Part shown: piece by piece, positions 38,555 through 49,023 of the stretch
Layout of the letters: each line of letters opens with the position of its first letter
Position numbering within the stretch: position 1 is the first letter of the stretch
From: Klebsiella africana
GTDB taxonomy: Bacteria; Pseudomonadota; Gammaproteobacteria; Enterobacterales; Enterobacteriaceae
DNA length: 64,000 bases
NCBI RefSeq assembly: GCF_020526085.1
Contig: NZ_CP084874.1
Span: 4,092,001-4,156,000 of the forward strand
Reading direction: 5' to 3'
The notes under the pieces: generated by a model
Told to the model about the DNA's origin: nothing
Seen by the model: the letters and a program-made list of their open reading frames with translations, nothing else
The model's database searches: none
Program-made: the position numbers and the translations under genes

Positions 38555-39121
38555 ATGAAGCCAAAACTGACGCATGCTCTCTTTTTAATTCCTTTTTTGT
38601 TGTTGGCAGGGTGCTCCTCCTCACCGAAACAGGCAAAGAACACAAAATCTCATGCGGATATGACCATTGATAGCGGATCAGACGATCTGATCCCGGTGGT
38701 GGCGGCCCTGCATGACCAGATGCACACCTGGCAGGGAACCCCCTATGAATGGGGCGGTACTGAACAAAGCGGCGTCGACTGCTCGGGTTTCGTCTGGCGC
38801 ACGCTGAAGGATCGCTTTAACCTGCCGATGGAGCGGATCACCACCCGCGAGCTGCTGCACATGGGCGTGCGGGTTAATAAGCGCGATTTACGTCCCGGCG
38901 ATCTGGTGTTCTTCCGCACCCGGGCCGGGATGCACGTTGGCTTTTACGATACCGATCATAATTTCCTTCACGCCTCGAGCAGCCAGGGCGTGATGCGCTC
39001 TTCGCTGGACAACCCTTACTGGGAATCGGCGTTCTACCAGGCGCGCCGTTTGCCGAAGGAGTATAACGCGCAGATCACCATGAACAGCGACACCCTGCAT
39101 CTGGCGAAGAATCGCCGCTAA
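38555..39121 (+). CDS. NlpC/P60 family lipoprotein (MepS/Spr-like peptidase)
   Basis: A 188-aa lipoprotein with the lipobox LLLAGC (Cys at residue 20), so it is anchored in a membrane. The NlpC/P60 catalytic cysteine is in GVDCSGFVWRTL and the histidine in GMHVGFYD; a third polar residue follows in NFLHASSSQGV. The family cleaves D-Glu-mDAP or cross-link peptide bonds in peptidoglycan. Length equals that of MepS, but the sequence is distinct, so I give no symbol. It is convergent with phoE. Confidence 0.88.
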   Translation: MKPKLTHALFLIPFLLLAGCSSSPKQAKNTKSHADMTIDSGSDDLIPVVAALHDQMHTWQGTPYEWGGTEQSGVDCSGFVWRTLKDRFNLPMERITTRELLHMGVRVNKRDLRPGDLVFFRTRAGMHVGFYDTDHNFLHASSSQGVMRSSLDNPYWESAFYQARRLPKEYNAQITMNSDTLHLAKNRR

Positions 39122-39147
39122 AAAAAAGCCGCAGCCAGGGCTGCGGC
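39122..39147 (-). terminator. Intrinsic terminator of phoE
   Basis: GCCGCAGC-CAGG-GCTGCGGC (39128-39147) is an 8-bp stem followed on the minus strand by a run of T (plus-strand A-run 39121-39127). It lies just downstream of the phoE stop and adjoins the convergent lipoprotein gene's stop. Confidence 0.8.
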
Positions 39148-39165
39148 GGGTGGTTCTGCGGTTAA

Positions 39166-40218
39166 TCAGAACTGGTAGGTCATACCCAGCGCGACGATGT
39201 CGTCATCGTTGATGCCGAGTTTGTTATCGCTTTTCAGCTGGTTGATTTTGTAATCCACGAATGCGTTCATGTTTTTGTTGAAGTAGTAGGTCAGGCCCAC
39301 GTCAATGTAGTTAACCAGATCTTCGCTGCCAACCCCTTCGATATCCTTCCCTTTCGACAGCACATAGCCGAGGGACGGACGCAGACCGAAGTCGAACTGA
39401 TACTGCGCCACTGCTTCAAAGTTCTGCGCTTTGTTGGCAAAACCGCCGCTGATCGGGGTCATCTTGCGGGTTTCAGAGTACATGGTCGCCAGGTAGATAT
39501 TGTTGGCGTCATATTTCAGGCCGGTCGCCCAGGCTTCCGCTTTCGAACCCTGGCCACGAGCCAGCAGGTTCTGATCGTTGGTACGGTCGGAGCTGGTGTA
39601 GGCCGCGCTGACGGCAAAGTCGCTGCCGCCGAAGTCATAGCTTAACGAGGTGCCAACGCCGTCGCCGTTCTGTTTCTTCGCTTCACGGCCTTCGTTTTTC
39701 CCCTGGTACTGCAGGGTCAGATCCAGGCCATCCACCAGACCGAAGAAGTCGGTGTTGCGGTAGGTCGCCAGGCCGCTGGCGCGCTTGGTCATAAAGTTAT
39801 CGGTCTGGGCAGAGGAATCGCCGCCGAATTCCGGGAACATATCGGTCCAGGCTTCCACGTCGTACAGGGCGCCAAGGTTACGACCGTAGTCAAAGGAGCC
39901 GTAGTTCTTCAGCTTCACGCCGGCGAACGCCAGACGGGTTTTCTGGCTGGAGTCGCTCTCTGTTTTGTTTCCGGAGAATTCAGATTCCCAACGGCCATAG
40001 CCGGTCAGGTCGTCGTTAATCTGCGTTTCGCCTTTAATACCGAAACGCACGTAAGTCTGATCGCCATCTTTGCTGTCATAGTCGCTGAAATAGTGCATGG
40101 CTTTGATCTTGCCGTACACATCCAGCTTGTTCGCGTTCTTATTATAAACTTCCGCTGCCTGCGTCGCTGTTGAAGCCACAAAGCCCATCATCATTAATGC
40201 CAGAGTACTCTTTTTCAT
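39166..40218 (-). CDS. phoE: Outer-membrane phosphoporin PhoE
   Basis: A 350-aa trimeric porin of the OmpC/F/PhoE family. The signal peptide is [20 protein letters not shown] ending at QAA, and the mature start [20 protein letters not shown] is typical. The C-terminal strand ends VALGMTYQF with the terminal phenylalanine used by the BAM machinery. PhoE favours anions, is induced under phosphate starvation, and neighbours proBA as in E. coli. Confidence 0.96.
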   Translation of the reverse strand: MKKSTLALMMMGFVASTATQAAEVYNKNANKLDVYGKIKAMHYFSDYDSKDGDQTYVRFGIKGETQINDDLTGYGRWESEFSGNKTESDSSQKTRLAFAGVKLKNYGSFDYGRNLGALYDVEAWTDMFPEFGGDSSAQTDNFMTKRASGLATYRNTDFFGLVDGLDLTLQYQGKNEGREAKKQNGDGVGTSLSYDFGGSDFAVSAAYTSSDRTNDQNLLARGQGSKAEAWATGLKYDANNIYLATMYSETRKMTPISGGFANKAQNFEAVAQYQFDFGLRPSLGYVLSKGKDIEGVGSEDLVNYIDVGLTYYFNKNMNAFVDYKINQLKSDNKLGINDDDIVALGMTYQF

Positions 40219-40304
40219 TATTCAGTCCTGGTGATTTATTTATACGCGCTATTCAATTGCGGGCGCTCGCCCATCAAAAACTGGAGGTTTTTTAACGCCG
40301 GGAT

Positions 40305-40322
40305 ATTAAATATTTATGACAA
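40305..40322 (-). promoter_or_regulatory. Candidate Pho box of phoE
   Basis: On the minus strand TTGTCAT-AAAT-ATTTAAT has one near-consensus 7-mer (6 of 7 to CTGTCAT) and a weaker second one at the correct 11-bp spacing. A further ATGTCAG lies about 50 bp upstream. The site is about 90 bp before the phoE ATG. Confidence 0.55.
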
Positions 40323-40507
40323 TATGGAACTTTTTATAAAAAAGAGTATTTAAATGTATCTGACATATTTTTGTCACATCCCCTCTCCAGAATGCCCGAT
40401 CCTGCGCAATAAAATGGCGCGCCCGCCGCCCCGGGTGTTGGCAAGCGGGCCGACTCCTGCTACAACATCAGCTCGATATCGATATTCCTTTTGAACGGCA
40501 GAGAATC

Positions 40508-41611
<1,104 letters not shown>

Positions 41612-41621
41612 GGAGCTGAAA

Positions 41622-42875
41622 ATGCTGGAACAAATGGGCATTGCCGCCAAAGCGGCCTCCTGGCAGCTGGCGTTACTCTCCAGCCGGGAAAAGAACCAGG
41701 TGCTGGAAAAGATCGCCGATTATCTGGAAGCGCAGACCGACGATATTCTGCGCGCCAACGCGGAAGATTTAGCCGAAGCTCGCGCCAATGGCCTGAGTGA
41801 AGCGATGCTCGATCGCCTCGCGCTGACCCCGGCGCGCCTGAGCGGCATCGCCAGCGATGTGCGCCAGGTGTGCAATCTGGCCGATCCAGTCGGCCAGGTG
41901 ATCGACGGTGGGCTGCTGGACAGCGGTCTGCGTATTGAACGTCGCCGCGTCCCGCTGGGGGTGATTGGCGTAATTTATGAAGCGCGTCCCAACGTGACGG
42001 TCGACGTCGCCTCCCTGTGTCTGAAAACCGGCAACGCGGCGATCCTGCGCGGCGGGAAAGAGACCTGGCGCACCAACGCCGCCACGGTGAAGGTGATCCA
42101 GCAGGCGCTGCAGGAGTGCGGTCTGCCGGCCGCCGCGATACAGGCTATCGAGAGCCCGGATCGCGCGCTGGTGGGCGAAATGCTGAAGATGGATAAATAC
42201 ATCGATATGCTGATCCCCCGCGGCGGCGCGGGCCTGCACAAGCTGTGCCGTGAGCAGTCAACGATCCCGGTGATCACCGGCGGGATTGGTGTATGCCATA
42301 TCTTCGTTGATGAAACCGCCGAGATCGCCCCTGCGCTGAAGATCATCGTCAACGCCAAGACCCAGCGGCCGAGCACCTGCAATACCGTGGAAACGCTGCT
42401 GGTGCACCGCAACATCGCCGACACCTTCCTGCCGGCGTTAAGCAAGCAGATGGCCGAGAGCGGCGTCACCCTGCACGCCGCCCCTTCCGCCCTCCCCGCG
42501 CTGCAAAACGGCCCGGCGAAGGTCGAGCCGGTGAAAGCGGAGCAGTATGACGACGAGTATCTGTCGCTGGATCTGAACGTCAAAGTGGTGGCTGATATGG
42601 ATGAGGCTATCGCCCATATCCGCGAGCATGGCACCCAGCACTCCGACGCCATCCTGACCCGCACCCTGCGTAACGCCAACCGCTTTATCAATGAAGTGGA
42701 CTCTTCCGCAGTATATGTGAACGCCTCCACGCGCTTCACCGACGGCGGCCAGTTCGGCCTCGGCGCGGAAGTGGCAGTCAGCACCCAGAAGCTGCACGCC
42801 CGCGGCCCGATGGGGCTGGAAGCGTTAACCACCTATAAGTGGATTGGTTTCGGCGACGATACCATTCGTGCGTAA
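41622..42875 (+). CDS. proA: Gamma-glutamyl phosphate reductase
   Basis: The NADPH-dependent enzyme reduces glutamyl phosphate to glutamate semialdehyde, the second step of proline synthesis. It is 417 aa, the normal length. The catalytic cysteine is in [16 protein letters not shown]; other family motifs are [23 protein letters not shown] and [21 protein letters not shown]. It is co-transcribed with proB and followed by a hairpin and then the threonine tRNA gene. Confidence 0.98.
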   Translation: MLEQMGIAAKAASWQLALLSSREKNQVLEKIADYLEAQTDDILRANAEDLAEARANGLSEAMLDRLALTPARLSGIASDVRQVCNLADPVGQVIDGGLLDSGLRIERRRVPLGVIGVIYEARPNVTVDVASLCLKTGNAAILRGGKETWRTNAATVKVIQQALQECGLPAAAIQAIESPDRALVGEMLKMDKYIDMLIPRGGAGLHKLCREQSTIPVITGGIGVCHIFVDETAEIAPALKIIVNAKTQRPSTCNTVETLLVHRNIADTFLPALSKQMAESGVTLHAAPSALPALQNGPAKVEPVKAEQYDDEYLSLDLNVKVVADMDEAIAHIREHGTQHSDAILTRTLRNANRFINEVDSSAVYVNASTRFTDGGQFGLGAEVAVSTQKLHARGPMGLEALTTYKWIGFGDDTIRA

Positions 42876-42883
42876 ATGAGAAC

Positions 42884-42934
42884 GGGCGATGCAAAAATAG
42901 GCAGTTGATTCCACTGGCTATTGACGCATCGCCC
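42884..42934 (+). terminator. Long hairpin after proA
   Basis: GGGCGATGC (42884-42892) pairs perfectly with GCATCGCCC (42926-42934); an inner AATAGGCAG/CTGGCTATT-like pairing extends the stem. It separates proA from the tRNA gene. The following T-tract is weak. Confidence 0.5.
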
Positions 42935-42988
42935 GCTAAGTTCTAACCTTTTGCCTCGTGATTCACGCTCGTGAACACCTCTTGCAGG

Positions 42989-43064
42989 GCCGATATAGCT
43001 CAGTTGGTAGAGCAGCGCATTCGTAATGCGAAGGTCGTAGGTTCGACTCCTATTATCGGCACCA
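42989..43064 (+). tRNA. thrW: tRNA-Thr(CGT)
   Basis: A 76-nt cloverleaf: acceptor GCCGATA pairs with TATCGGC, the D-arm is GCTCAGTTGGTAGAGC, the anticodon region is GCATTCGTAATGC (anticodon CGT), the T-arm is GGTTCGACTCC, and CCA is encoded. Its position right after proA matches E. coli thrW, a known integration site for islands and prophages. The sequence to its right becomes accessory and AT-rich. Confidence 0.97.
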
Positions 43065-43122
43065 TTTCCAACTTTTCCTTGTCCTTCCGTAATTGATTTT
43101 CAGTCCATAGATACAGATATCA

Positions 43123-43479
43123 TCACCGACACCGATAAACCGTGCCGCTTAATGTAACGTTTGTTTGCTGGCTTGAGCCTGTGCCATGATAGACGCTACC
43201 GGTCTGACCCGCTCTTTGGGTTAACAGTACCACGACGTTCCCCCCCATTTTCCACGCTTTATTTTTTAGATCATTGCGGGCCCCCGTCTCAAGGTTGCTA
43301 TTTGACGTCCATCCTCCCGTGAAAAAATTGCCCTGGCTACCAGTCACGTCCCCTAAATAGGTACACGAAGCATCAGGTTCGTTATGTGTTATACGTACTC
43401 CCTCAGCACCATGTTGTAAGGAGTTAGCGCTACAAGCTGTTAGCATAAAAGCGGCCACAAAGACCAATTTTTTGTTCAT
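43123..43479 (-). CDS. DUF4156 family lipoprotein
   Basis: A 118-aa protein with a lipoprotein signal (MNKKLVFVAAFMLTACSANS, Cys16). The body RITHNEPDASCTYLGDVTGS and KNKAWKMGGNVVVL resembles the YjeI/DUF4156 family of small envelope lipoproteins. The function is unknown. It begins the AT-rich segment downstream of the tRNA and is not in an obvious operon. Confidence 0.75.
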   Translation of the reverse strand: MNKKLVFVAAFMLTACSANSLQHGAEGVRITHNEPDASCTYLGDVTGSQGNFFTGGWTSNSNLETGARNDLKNKAWKMGGNVVVLLTQRAGQTGSVYHGTGSSQQTNVTLSGTVYRCR

Positions 43480-43718
43480 GTTAGTTCCTTAATCAATTCT
43501 GCTAAAAATAATCAGTACTTGCGAAACCAGTCTAATGTTGAGGCGCATTGTGCTGGCAATAAAATATTGCTATCCCAGGAGATTCAAGGCGATATACGAT
43601 TTAAAAATGATCGCAATATAAATGTCTTAAGGGACCATAATGTCTCTTACCGTAGTCATGATGTTTTATTTTTTTGAGATGGTGTATTCCTTGCCATAAA
43701 CAGAGGCGTCTTTATGTA

Positions 43719-44255
43719 TTAGAAACGATAACCTACGCTCACACCAAATGTGTTTGTATCGACGAAAAGTAATTTAGCGGTTTCCCATGAGAGGCCAAGG
43801 GAAAGATTCGTTAATGGATTAAAGATTACGCCTGCACCATAGGCAAAAGCATCTTCTGAAGAGGAATGATTATCGCGGTTTTTTATCTTCATTTCTGCCA
43901 TGCCGACATTACCATACAAACTTATATAGTCATTAAACCGATAGGTCGGTCCAATCATTAACGAACTATAGCTGGTAGTATTATCCCCATCTTTATGTAA
44001 CTTTCCCGCGTCCCATCTGTAATTTTGTACTTCATGACGAGTGGCGGTAAGAGAGGTTAACACTCCCCAGTCAGAATTGAACTCATAACGATATTTTAGT
44101 GTGAGTCCGCGAAGATCTTTACTGGCAGATTTCTTTAACGCACTAAGGTGGGTTTGGGCATAGCCAACCGAGAGAGTATGATTCTCCATCGCCACCGCTA
44201 ATGCGGGCGAAAATAATAGTGCTGCCAAAATCCATGGTGAAAAAATACGCTGCAT
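43719..44255 (-). CDS. Ail/Lom/PagC-like outer-membrane beta-barrel protein
   Basis: A 178-aa protein from ATG 44255, chosen for its signal peptide (MQRIFSPWILAALLFSPALA, cleavage near AVA) and a GGAGC ribosome site; the frame extends 25 codons upstream without a signal. The eight-stranded OmpX-type pattern is visible (LSVGYAQTHLS; LTLKYRYEF; GPTYRFNDYISLYGNVGMAE), with the C-terminal GVSVGYRF. Relatives confer serum resistance or adhesion; the role here is unassigned. Confidence 0.82.
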   Translation of the reverse strand: MQRIFSPWILAALLFSPALAVAMENHTLSVGYAQTHLSALKKSASKDLRGLTLKYRYEFNSDWGVLTSLTATRHEVQNYRWDAGKLHKDGDNTTSYSSLMIGPTYRFNDYISLYGNVGMAEMKIKNRDNHSSSEDAFAYGAGVIFNPLTNLSLGLSWETAKLLFVDTNTFGVSVGYRF

Positions 44256-44463
44256 GTAAAGCTCCTTTTTGCTGAATAACTCAATGCTTATTAACAAGCA
44301 ATGACCGTAGAAGGCCGATTGCGGCAGCAATATAACCAGAAAAATCGAGAGAAAGTTATGAAATTAGTCTTACATAAATTTTACCGTCAATTTCAGAAAA
44401 AGTATGATTCAGTAAGATGTTGATATTTATTGATAATAGCCAACTGGCAACGCAAACCCAGGT

Positions 44464-44953
44464 TCACTGCGAGGTACAAACGTTATATATCTGACGATTT
44501 ATTGAGTACAAATAGGTACTATTACCGACTCTGGTGACTCTTATTTCATTAGCGGCACCAGGGTGCAGCAAGCGAAAATGTGCTAAAAAATCACCGGCAG
44601 TATCAGTTGAAAATACTTTTACCGAATCAACATCAAATGTATAAATCCCAGCTCCCGGCATTTTCAGGTTTTTTATATATACATCGCGATACAATACTTT
44701 TTTTTATCTGCTGGGTGGTGATGATGTCATATTGCAGCGTAATGCGTTTATTTTTGAAATCAAGGACGATATTGCCATCTGCCTGAAAATCCCCCGGCTG
44801 AACTGAGGTTACCGTCCTGGTAGTACATAAAAAAGCGTTCAAATCTGATAAAGGGTAGCGTTGCTGACGTACATGTATAATCAGTAACGCGAAGGATACC
44901 GCCAGGATAAGCAGCGTAATGCTGTTCAATACCGTTCTTTGATAGTGATGCAT
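44464..44953 (-). pseudogene. FidL-like membrane protein, frameshifted at an A8 tract
   Basis: Two frames together encode a FidL-like single-pass protein. The first runs from ATG 44953 (MHHYQRTVLNSITLLILAVS; membrane segment about residues 8-25) until an A8 tract on the minus strand (plus-strand T8, 44698-44705). The second continues to 44464 (YTFDVDSVKV; YLYSINRQIYNVCTSQ). With seven adenines the reading frame is continuous, giving 162 aa that align without gaps in the junction region to the intact paralogue at 47327-47827. The start overlaps the regulator gene by 28 bp. The state may be a true mutation, a phase-variable setting or a sequencing error. Confidence 0.8.
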
Positions 44954-45660
44954 TTGGGCTCCGAAACATTCAGTTGATTCAGACACTGAACAAAAATATT
45001 GGTGTTAGGGACACGAATATAATAAATAAAATTGCCATTTTGCTTATAGACTTGCGGGCTCAGCTCGGAAAAAGCCCCCACCGCATCCTCAAGAGTACGG
45101 TTATCCTCTGTAACACCGTAAAAGGTATATCCGTTATAGGTCCCCAGTTCAGAAAAATAATCTGGCTTACTGTTATGGTATATATAAATCATTACCAGCA
45201 AGAATAACGTTGCGCCGATTAAAAAAAACCACTCTTTCCTGATGGTAAACGGAGAAATTTGCGCTGGCTCTGGCGATGCGTCTGTAACTGGCGCAACGGT
45301 ATCGCTGGCGATATTTTGCATTGCAGGTGTTGAAGCATCAGGCAATGGTTCGATGGATACCGAGAGCGTTACGCCGACCTTAGGACGCGTTAATACCGCT
45401 GAGGCAGGAAGGCCGACCTTTTCAAATGAACCGCGTAACTGGTTGATTAATTTATAATAGCTCGCACTGGAAACCACAACGCCTTTTCGTCCCCATACCC
45501 AGGCAATCAAGTCATCTTTCTTAAATAACCCTTGATGGAAAGCAATGAGTAAATTGCATTCGGATTCAGAGATTCTCAAGCTTTCGCGATCGCACGACAG
45601 GGTCATCTTTTCGCAATCAAGAATGACTTTCTTATCAATTAGGTATTTTTTCTTACTCAT
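44926..45660 (-). CDS. ToxR/MarT-like membrane-bound transcriptional regulator (first copy)
   Basis: A 244-aa protein. Residues 1-105 form a winged-helix DNA-binding domain of the OmpR/ToxR type (LRISESECNLLIAFHQGLFK; SSASYYKLINQLRGSFEKVG). A single membrane segment lies at about 144-161 (WFFLIGATLFLLVMIYIY), followed by a periplasmic domain of about 80 residues with a cysteine pair (FVQCLNQLNVSEPKC). This is the layout of one-component membrane regulators such as ToxR, CadC and MarT. It overlaps the FidL-like gene by 28 bp. It is paralogous to 47800-48618. Confidence 0.85.
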   Translation of the reverse strand: MSKKKYLIDKKVILDCEKMTLSCDRESLRISESECNLLIAFHQGLFKKDDLIAWVWGRKGVVVSSASYYKLINQLRGSFEKVGLPASAVLTRPKVGVTLSVSIEPLPDASTPAMQNIASDTVAPVTDASPEPAQISPFTIRKEWFFLIGATLFLLVMIYIYHNSKPDYFSELGTYNGYTFYGVTEDNRTLEDAVGAFSELSPQVYKQNGNFIYYIRVPNTNIFVQCLNQLNVSEPKCITIKERY

Positions 45661-45716
45661 AAGACCTTCTGTTAAGAATGCGTCGTTCAGGTTAAACCAT
45701 TATGTTACCTCAGTGG

Positions 45717-47279
45717 TTACTGATTTATTGAACCTTTTTTGCATTTAATCCTGTCATTTTGCTCGTTGGCATGTGTATCAAGCCAGTGCGTAAAATCAGA
45801 TGAACACATAGGCTTTGCATAAAGATAGCCCTGTATAAATCCTACGTTATGATTGAGGATATAGCTCAATTGATGTTCTGAACTCACGCCTTCCGCAACG
45901 ATATTAAGACCGAGTTTATGGCTAAGCATGATAATGGTATCCAGAATAGGCACGTCGCTACCGCTGGTATCAATCGTATCGACAAAAGTACGATCGATTT
46001 TCAGATAATCAACGGGTAGCTGCTGGAGGTAAGAAAGCGAACAGTAGCCGGTGCCAAAATCGTCAATCGCTATCAATATGCCTTTCTCACGTAGCCGTAT
46101 CAGCTTATCTGACACAAGTGCTGGTTGTACAATGAGGCTGCGTTCGGTGAGCTCCAGCATCAGACGCAGTTTACCTAATCTTGCCTGTAACAACTCAACG
46201 TCTTCAATAAAGCTCTCATGTACCAGGTGTTCAGGGGAAATATTAACGCTGATATAAAAGCCTTCGGCGACCTGCCACCTTTCGACATCCTGGGCGATGA
46301 GCTTAAACAGATGCCGTGAAAGCGGAACGATCATACCTTCGTTTTCTGCGGCGGTGATGAAGATGTCCGGTGTAATAAAACGACCATCGGGAAGAGGCCA
46401 ACGCATTAATGCCTCTACCCCACCACAATTACCGCGTTTGACGTTAAATACAGGTTGATAATGCACCGTAAACTGCGCATTTTTCATACCACGGACAATT
46501 TCTCGCGCCATGGACATCCGCTTTTTCGACCAATGCCGGTAAAGAAACAGAGTCATAAATGAGAAGCAAAACGAGAGAGGGATAAAAATAAGCAGAGATC
46601 TCATCCAAACTGCCGTCAATGTGCCAAGAGGCGCAGCGACGGTAAGCGAAATTTTTCCGTCGTCAGTGACGTAATTCTGGGTCATCACGATTCGATCATA
46701 CTGTGCTGGTTGACTGATAATGGCATCGCCTTTACCAAATCTCAGGCTGAAAACAGCCGCTCTCTCCTCTGAGAGTACATCCATCAGCTCCTGGACATAG
46801 CGAGAATCGACGATAACAAACGCCGCTTTATCCGCCGCGACTTGCTGTGTGTAAACCACCGCGGGCCTGCCAGGCCCACCGGCCATCCAGCTAAATGAAC
46901 GAACCCACCTGGCAGGTAGCGGCGTTGGGAGCGTTTTACCTGGTGGCAGTGGAAAAGGATGCGCCTGCTCTCTGCTAACAAAGGAACAGAGCAGATTGCC
47001 CTTTTCCAGCAAACCAATATCACGGATATAAGGAGTAAAAGCGCGGGTACGGTTTAGCTCCAACAGGATTTCAGCGCAGGGCCTGTCCGCTAATTTTACG
47101 GCTTTCTCAGTGACCCGCCATGAAGCAGTTGAGACATCTTCACTAAAACGTAATAAGGTTTTCGCACTGAGGGCGACATCCTGTTTAAACTGCAGGACAC
47201 TGACGAGCAGTGCTAACGTAATCATCATAACCAGCGGGACCAGCACTGCACACATGATAAACGATAGTTTTAGTTTCAC
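45717..47279 (-). CDS. CSS-motif EAL-domain cyclic-di-GMP phosphodiesterase
   Basis: A 520-aa inner-membrane protein. The first membrane segment is about residues 8-30. A periplasmic CSS-type sensor follows, with C68 and C98 (CSF in place of CSS at 98-100). The second membrane segment is about 227-247 and the cytoplasmic EAL domain 262-505. Catalytic residues appear intact: E289 of VEALMRW, N in ISVNIS, E in LELTE, DD in IAIDDFGTGY, K in YLKIDR, E in VAEGV and Q in FIQGYLY. It should hydrolyse c-di-GMP, with redox-sensitive periplasmic control as known for this class. It lies between the two MarT/FidL-like cassettes. Confidence 0.92.
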   Translation of the reverse strand: MKLKLSFIMCAVLVPLVMMITLALLVSVLQFKQDVALSAKTLLRFSEDVSTASWRVTEKAVKLADRPCAEILLELNRTRAFTPYIRDIGLLEKGNLLCSFVSREQAHPFPLPPGKTLPTPLPARWVRSFSWMAGGPGRPAVVYTQQVAADKAAFVIVDSRYVQELMDVLSEERAAVFSLRFGKGDAIISQPAQYDRIVMTQNYVTDDGKISLTVAAPLGTLTAVWMRSLLIFIPLSFCFSFMTLFLYRHWSKKRMSMAREIVRGMKNAQFTVHYQPVFNVKRGNCGGVEALMRWPLPDGRFITPDIFITAAENEGMIVPLSRHLFKLIAQDVERWQVAEGFYISVNISPEHLVHESFIEDVELLQARLGKLRLMLELTERSLIVQPALVSDKLIRLREKGILIAIDDFGTGYCSLSYLQQLPVDYLKIDRTFVDTIDTSGSDVPILDTIIMLSHKLGLNIVAEGVSSEHQLSYILNHNVGFIQGYLYAKPMCSSDFTHWLDTHANEQNDRIKCKKGSINQ

Positions 47280-47326
47280 TGGTTTCGCCTCTCATTCACG
47301 AATGGATGTGCTGACCGCAACATCCA

Positions 47327-47827
47327 TTATGCTTTGGTGCTACCGCTGGTTGTGCAAAAATTATAGATCTGCCGGTTGAGTGAAAAAAGATAGGTTCGCT
47401 GACCAATTTTGTTGATCGTCAGCTCATTCACGGTTGTCGGTTGCAGAAGGCGCAGCCAGGAAAACATCTCCCCCGTCGTATCAGAATCAAATTTGTGTAC
47501 GGCTTCAATCCGGAAAGTGTAGGTTTTCAGGCCAATGCGGTTAAGCGCACTGATGGTGATATCCTGAAAGAATAACCGCTGCTCCCGCTGTTGATCCTGC
47601 ACGGCGTAATGAATAGCAATCCGATTGGACTTAAAGTCCAGCACCAATGTTCCGTTCAAGATTAACTCTCGCGGCTTTATATAAACAGTTGATTTAGCAG
47701 TGCAAATAAGATTACTCACTTCTTCCGTATCGCGTCTGGCGCCTCGATATACCTGCGTTGCCAGCACCATACATGCGCAGAGCAGACCACACAGGATGAT
47801 CAGTAACGCTCTTTGATGGTAATGCAT
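47327..47827 (-). CDS. FidL-like single-pass membrane protein (intact copy)
   Basis: A 166-aa protein with one N-terminal membrane segment (about residues 7-24, ALLIILCGLLCACMVLAT) and a periplasmic domain. The end TYLFSLNRQIYNFC is closely shared with the frameshifted paralogue. Family members are annotated FidL-like after a Salmonella SPI-3 protein next to MarT. The 28-bp overlap with the regulator upstream indicates translational coupling. A ToxS-like role, assisting the regulator's periplasmic domain, is inference. Confidence 0.82.
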   Translation of the reverse strand: MHYHQRALLIILCGLLCACMVLATQVYRGARRDTEEVSNLICTAKSTVYIKPRELILNGTLVLDFKSNRIAIHYAVQDQQREQRLFFQDITISALNRIGLKTYTFRIEAVHKFDSDTTGEMFSWLRLLQPTTVNELTINKIGQRTYLFSLNRQIYNFCTTSGSTKA

Positions 47828-48618
47828 TTTGGTACCGCCGTTTCAACAGGATTCAGGCACTGCAAAAAAAGATTCATGTTCGGCTCGCGGAGGTAATAAA
47901 GATAATGGCCGTTCTGGCGACATAGCGGCAGCGTCAGGGTGTTATAGGCTGAAACTACCTCCTTAAATGTCACTTTATCGCTCGCCATCCTGAAGAAGAG
48001 ATAGCCATCCTTATTGCCAAGCATCCTGAAACTGCTTTTATGTTTATTTTGCGCTGGCGCATGCTGAAATAGCATCGCTATAGCCGTTAACAGCATCATC
48101 AACATTGTCAGCACCAGAAGACGTATTTTGGCAGAAAATTTTTTATTCTCCGCGAGATGAGTCTGTCGGCTATCTTTATCCCGCGTTGTATCTCTGGTGT
48201 TTTCGCCTGCTTCTGAACGTTCTTTTTTGAACGGTTCTAACGGCAGTGACAATGAAACACCAATTCGGGGGCGAGTAACAATATCGGCCGCTTTCAGGCC
48301 AATGAGCGAAAAATTATTCCGCATCTGATTAATCAACTTATAATAACTTGATTCTGAGACACAACCTGCACGGTTCTTCCAGACGAAGTCAATAATATCT
48401 TCTTTTTTATATATACCACGATAGAAGGCCAGGAGTAACTTTGTCTCCGATTCTGAGATCTTAATAACTTTATTACCATTAGCCAATGTCATTCTGGCAC
48501 TATCAAATATCACTTTCTTAGCGATTAACAACGATTCTTCATCCATGGCAAACCCGTTCTTCAATACACTTACTCTGTCGCCTGCCATATTAACACAGGG
48601 TAAAATGATTTCATCCAC
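47800..48618 (-). CDS. ToxR/MarT-like membrane-bound transcriptional regulator (second copy)
   Basis: 272 aa from the first ATG. The paralogue aligns from the internal MDEESLLIAKKVIF (ATG 48546), so the true protein may be 248 aa. The winged helix spans about 28-130 (ISESETKLLLAFYRGIYKKE; ESSYYKLINQMRNNFSLIG). A membrane segment lies at about 165-185 (RLLVLTMLMMLLTAIAMLFQ), followed by a periplasmic domain ending LNPVETAVPKCITIKERY, with the same last eight residues as the first copy. It is divergent from the fimbrial operon across 405 bp, so it is the natural candidate to control it. Confidence 0.85.
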   Translation of the reverse strand: MDEIILPCVNMAGDRVSVLKNGFAMDEESLLIAKKVIFDSARMTLANGNKVIKISESETKLLLAFYRGIYKKEDIIDFVWKNRAGCVSESSYYKLINQMRNNFSLIGLKAADIVTRPRIGVSLSLPLEPFKKERSEAGENTRDTTRDKDSRQTHLAENKKFSAKIRLLVLTMLMMLLTAIAMLFQHAPAQNKHKSSFRMLGNKDGYLFFRMASDKVTFKEVVSAYNTLTLPLCRQNGHYLYYLREPNMNLFLQCLNPVETAVPKCITIKERY

Positions 48619-49023
48619 CTTAACATTCCCAATCTATTCATAACACATAACCCTTGGCTTAAGCCTTGCCGCTTACACTTAATAAAAACATTCAAATCAA
48701 TAGGTTATTTTGTTTTATGAATTTTCCTTACCTTTGTTTGAATTTCAACACGCTAGCCGAGTAAGATAAATTTAAGGATTATTCAGAACATCAGTAAGCT
48801 CTTTTAAGAAAAGGGGGAGTAAGCTTGCCTTTAAAACATGATGGCACCGCTCGGTGATTGACTGCGTCGCTATACAACCTTATCACTGGGAACTGCACAA
48901 TAAAATCACCAGGCGAGATACTATTTTGTTTTGCATTAACTTAAGGACGGTGTCTTTATCTGTTTCAATCGCAGAGTGAGCCTCGTTATTTAAAAGTGAA
49001 TAGCAATAAAGGAAGAAACGACC
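48619..49023. promoter_or_regulatory. Divergent control region between the MarT-like gene and the fimbrial operon
   Basis: 405 bp, AT-rich, without a gene. It should carry the promoters of both flanking operons. TAAGGATTATTC (48773-48784) resembles an RcsB-type site but has one extra base relative to consensus. No fim-switch-like inverted repeats were found. Confidence 0.5.

Noticed and set aside
42989..43064. Prophage attachment copy of the tRNA 3' end elsewhere in the window
   Set aside because: Scanning to the right edge by eye, I found no second copy of the last 15-20 bases of the tRNA.
48619..49023. Invertible fim-type switch before the fimbrial operon
   Set aside because: No inverted repeat pair flanking a promoter and no tyrosine recombinase gene nearby.
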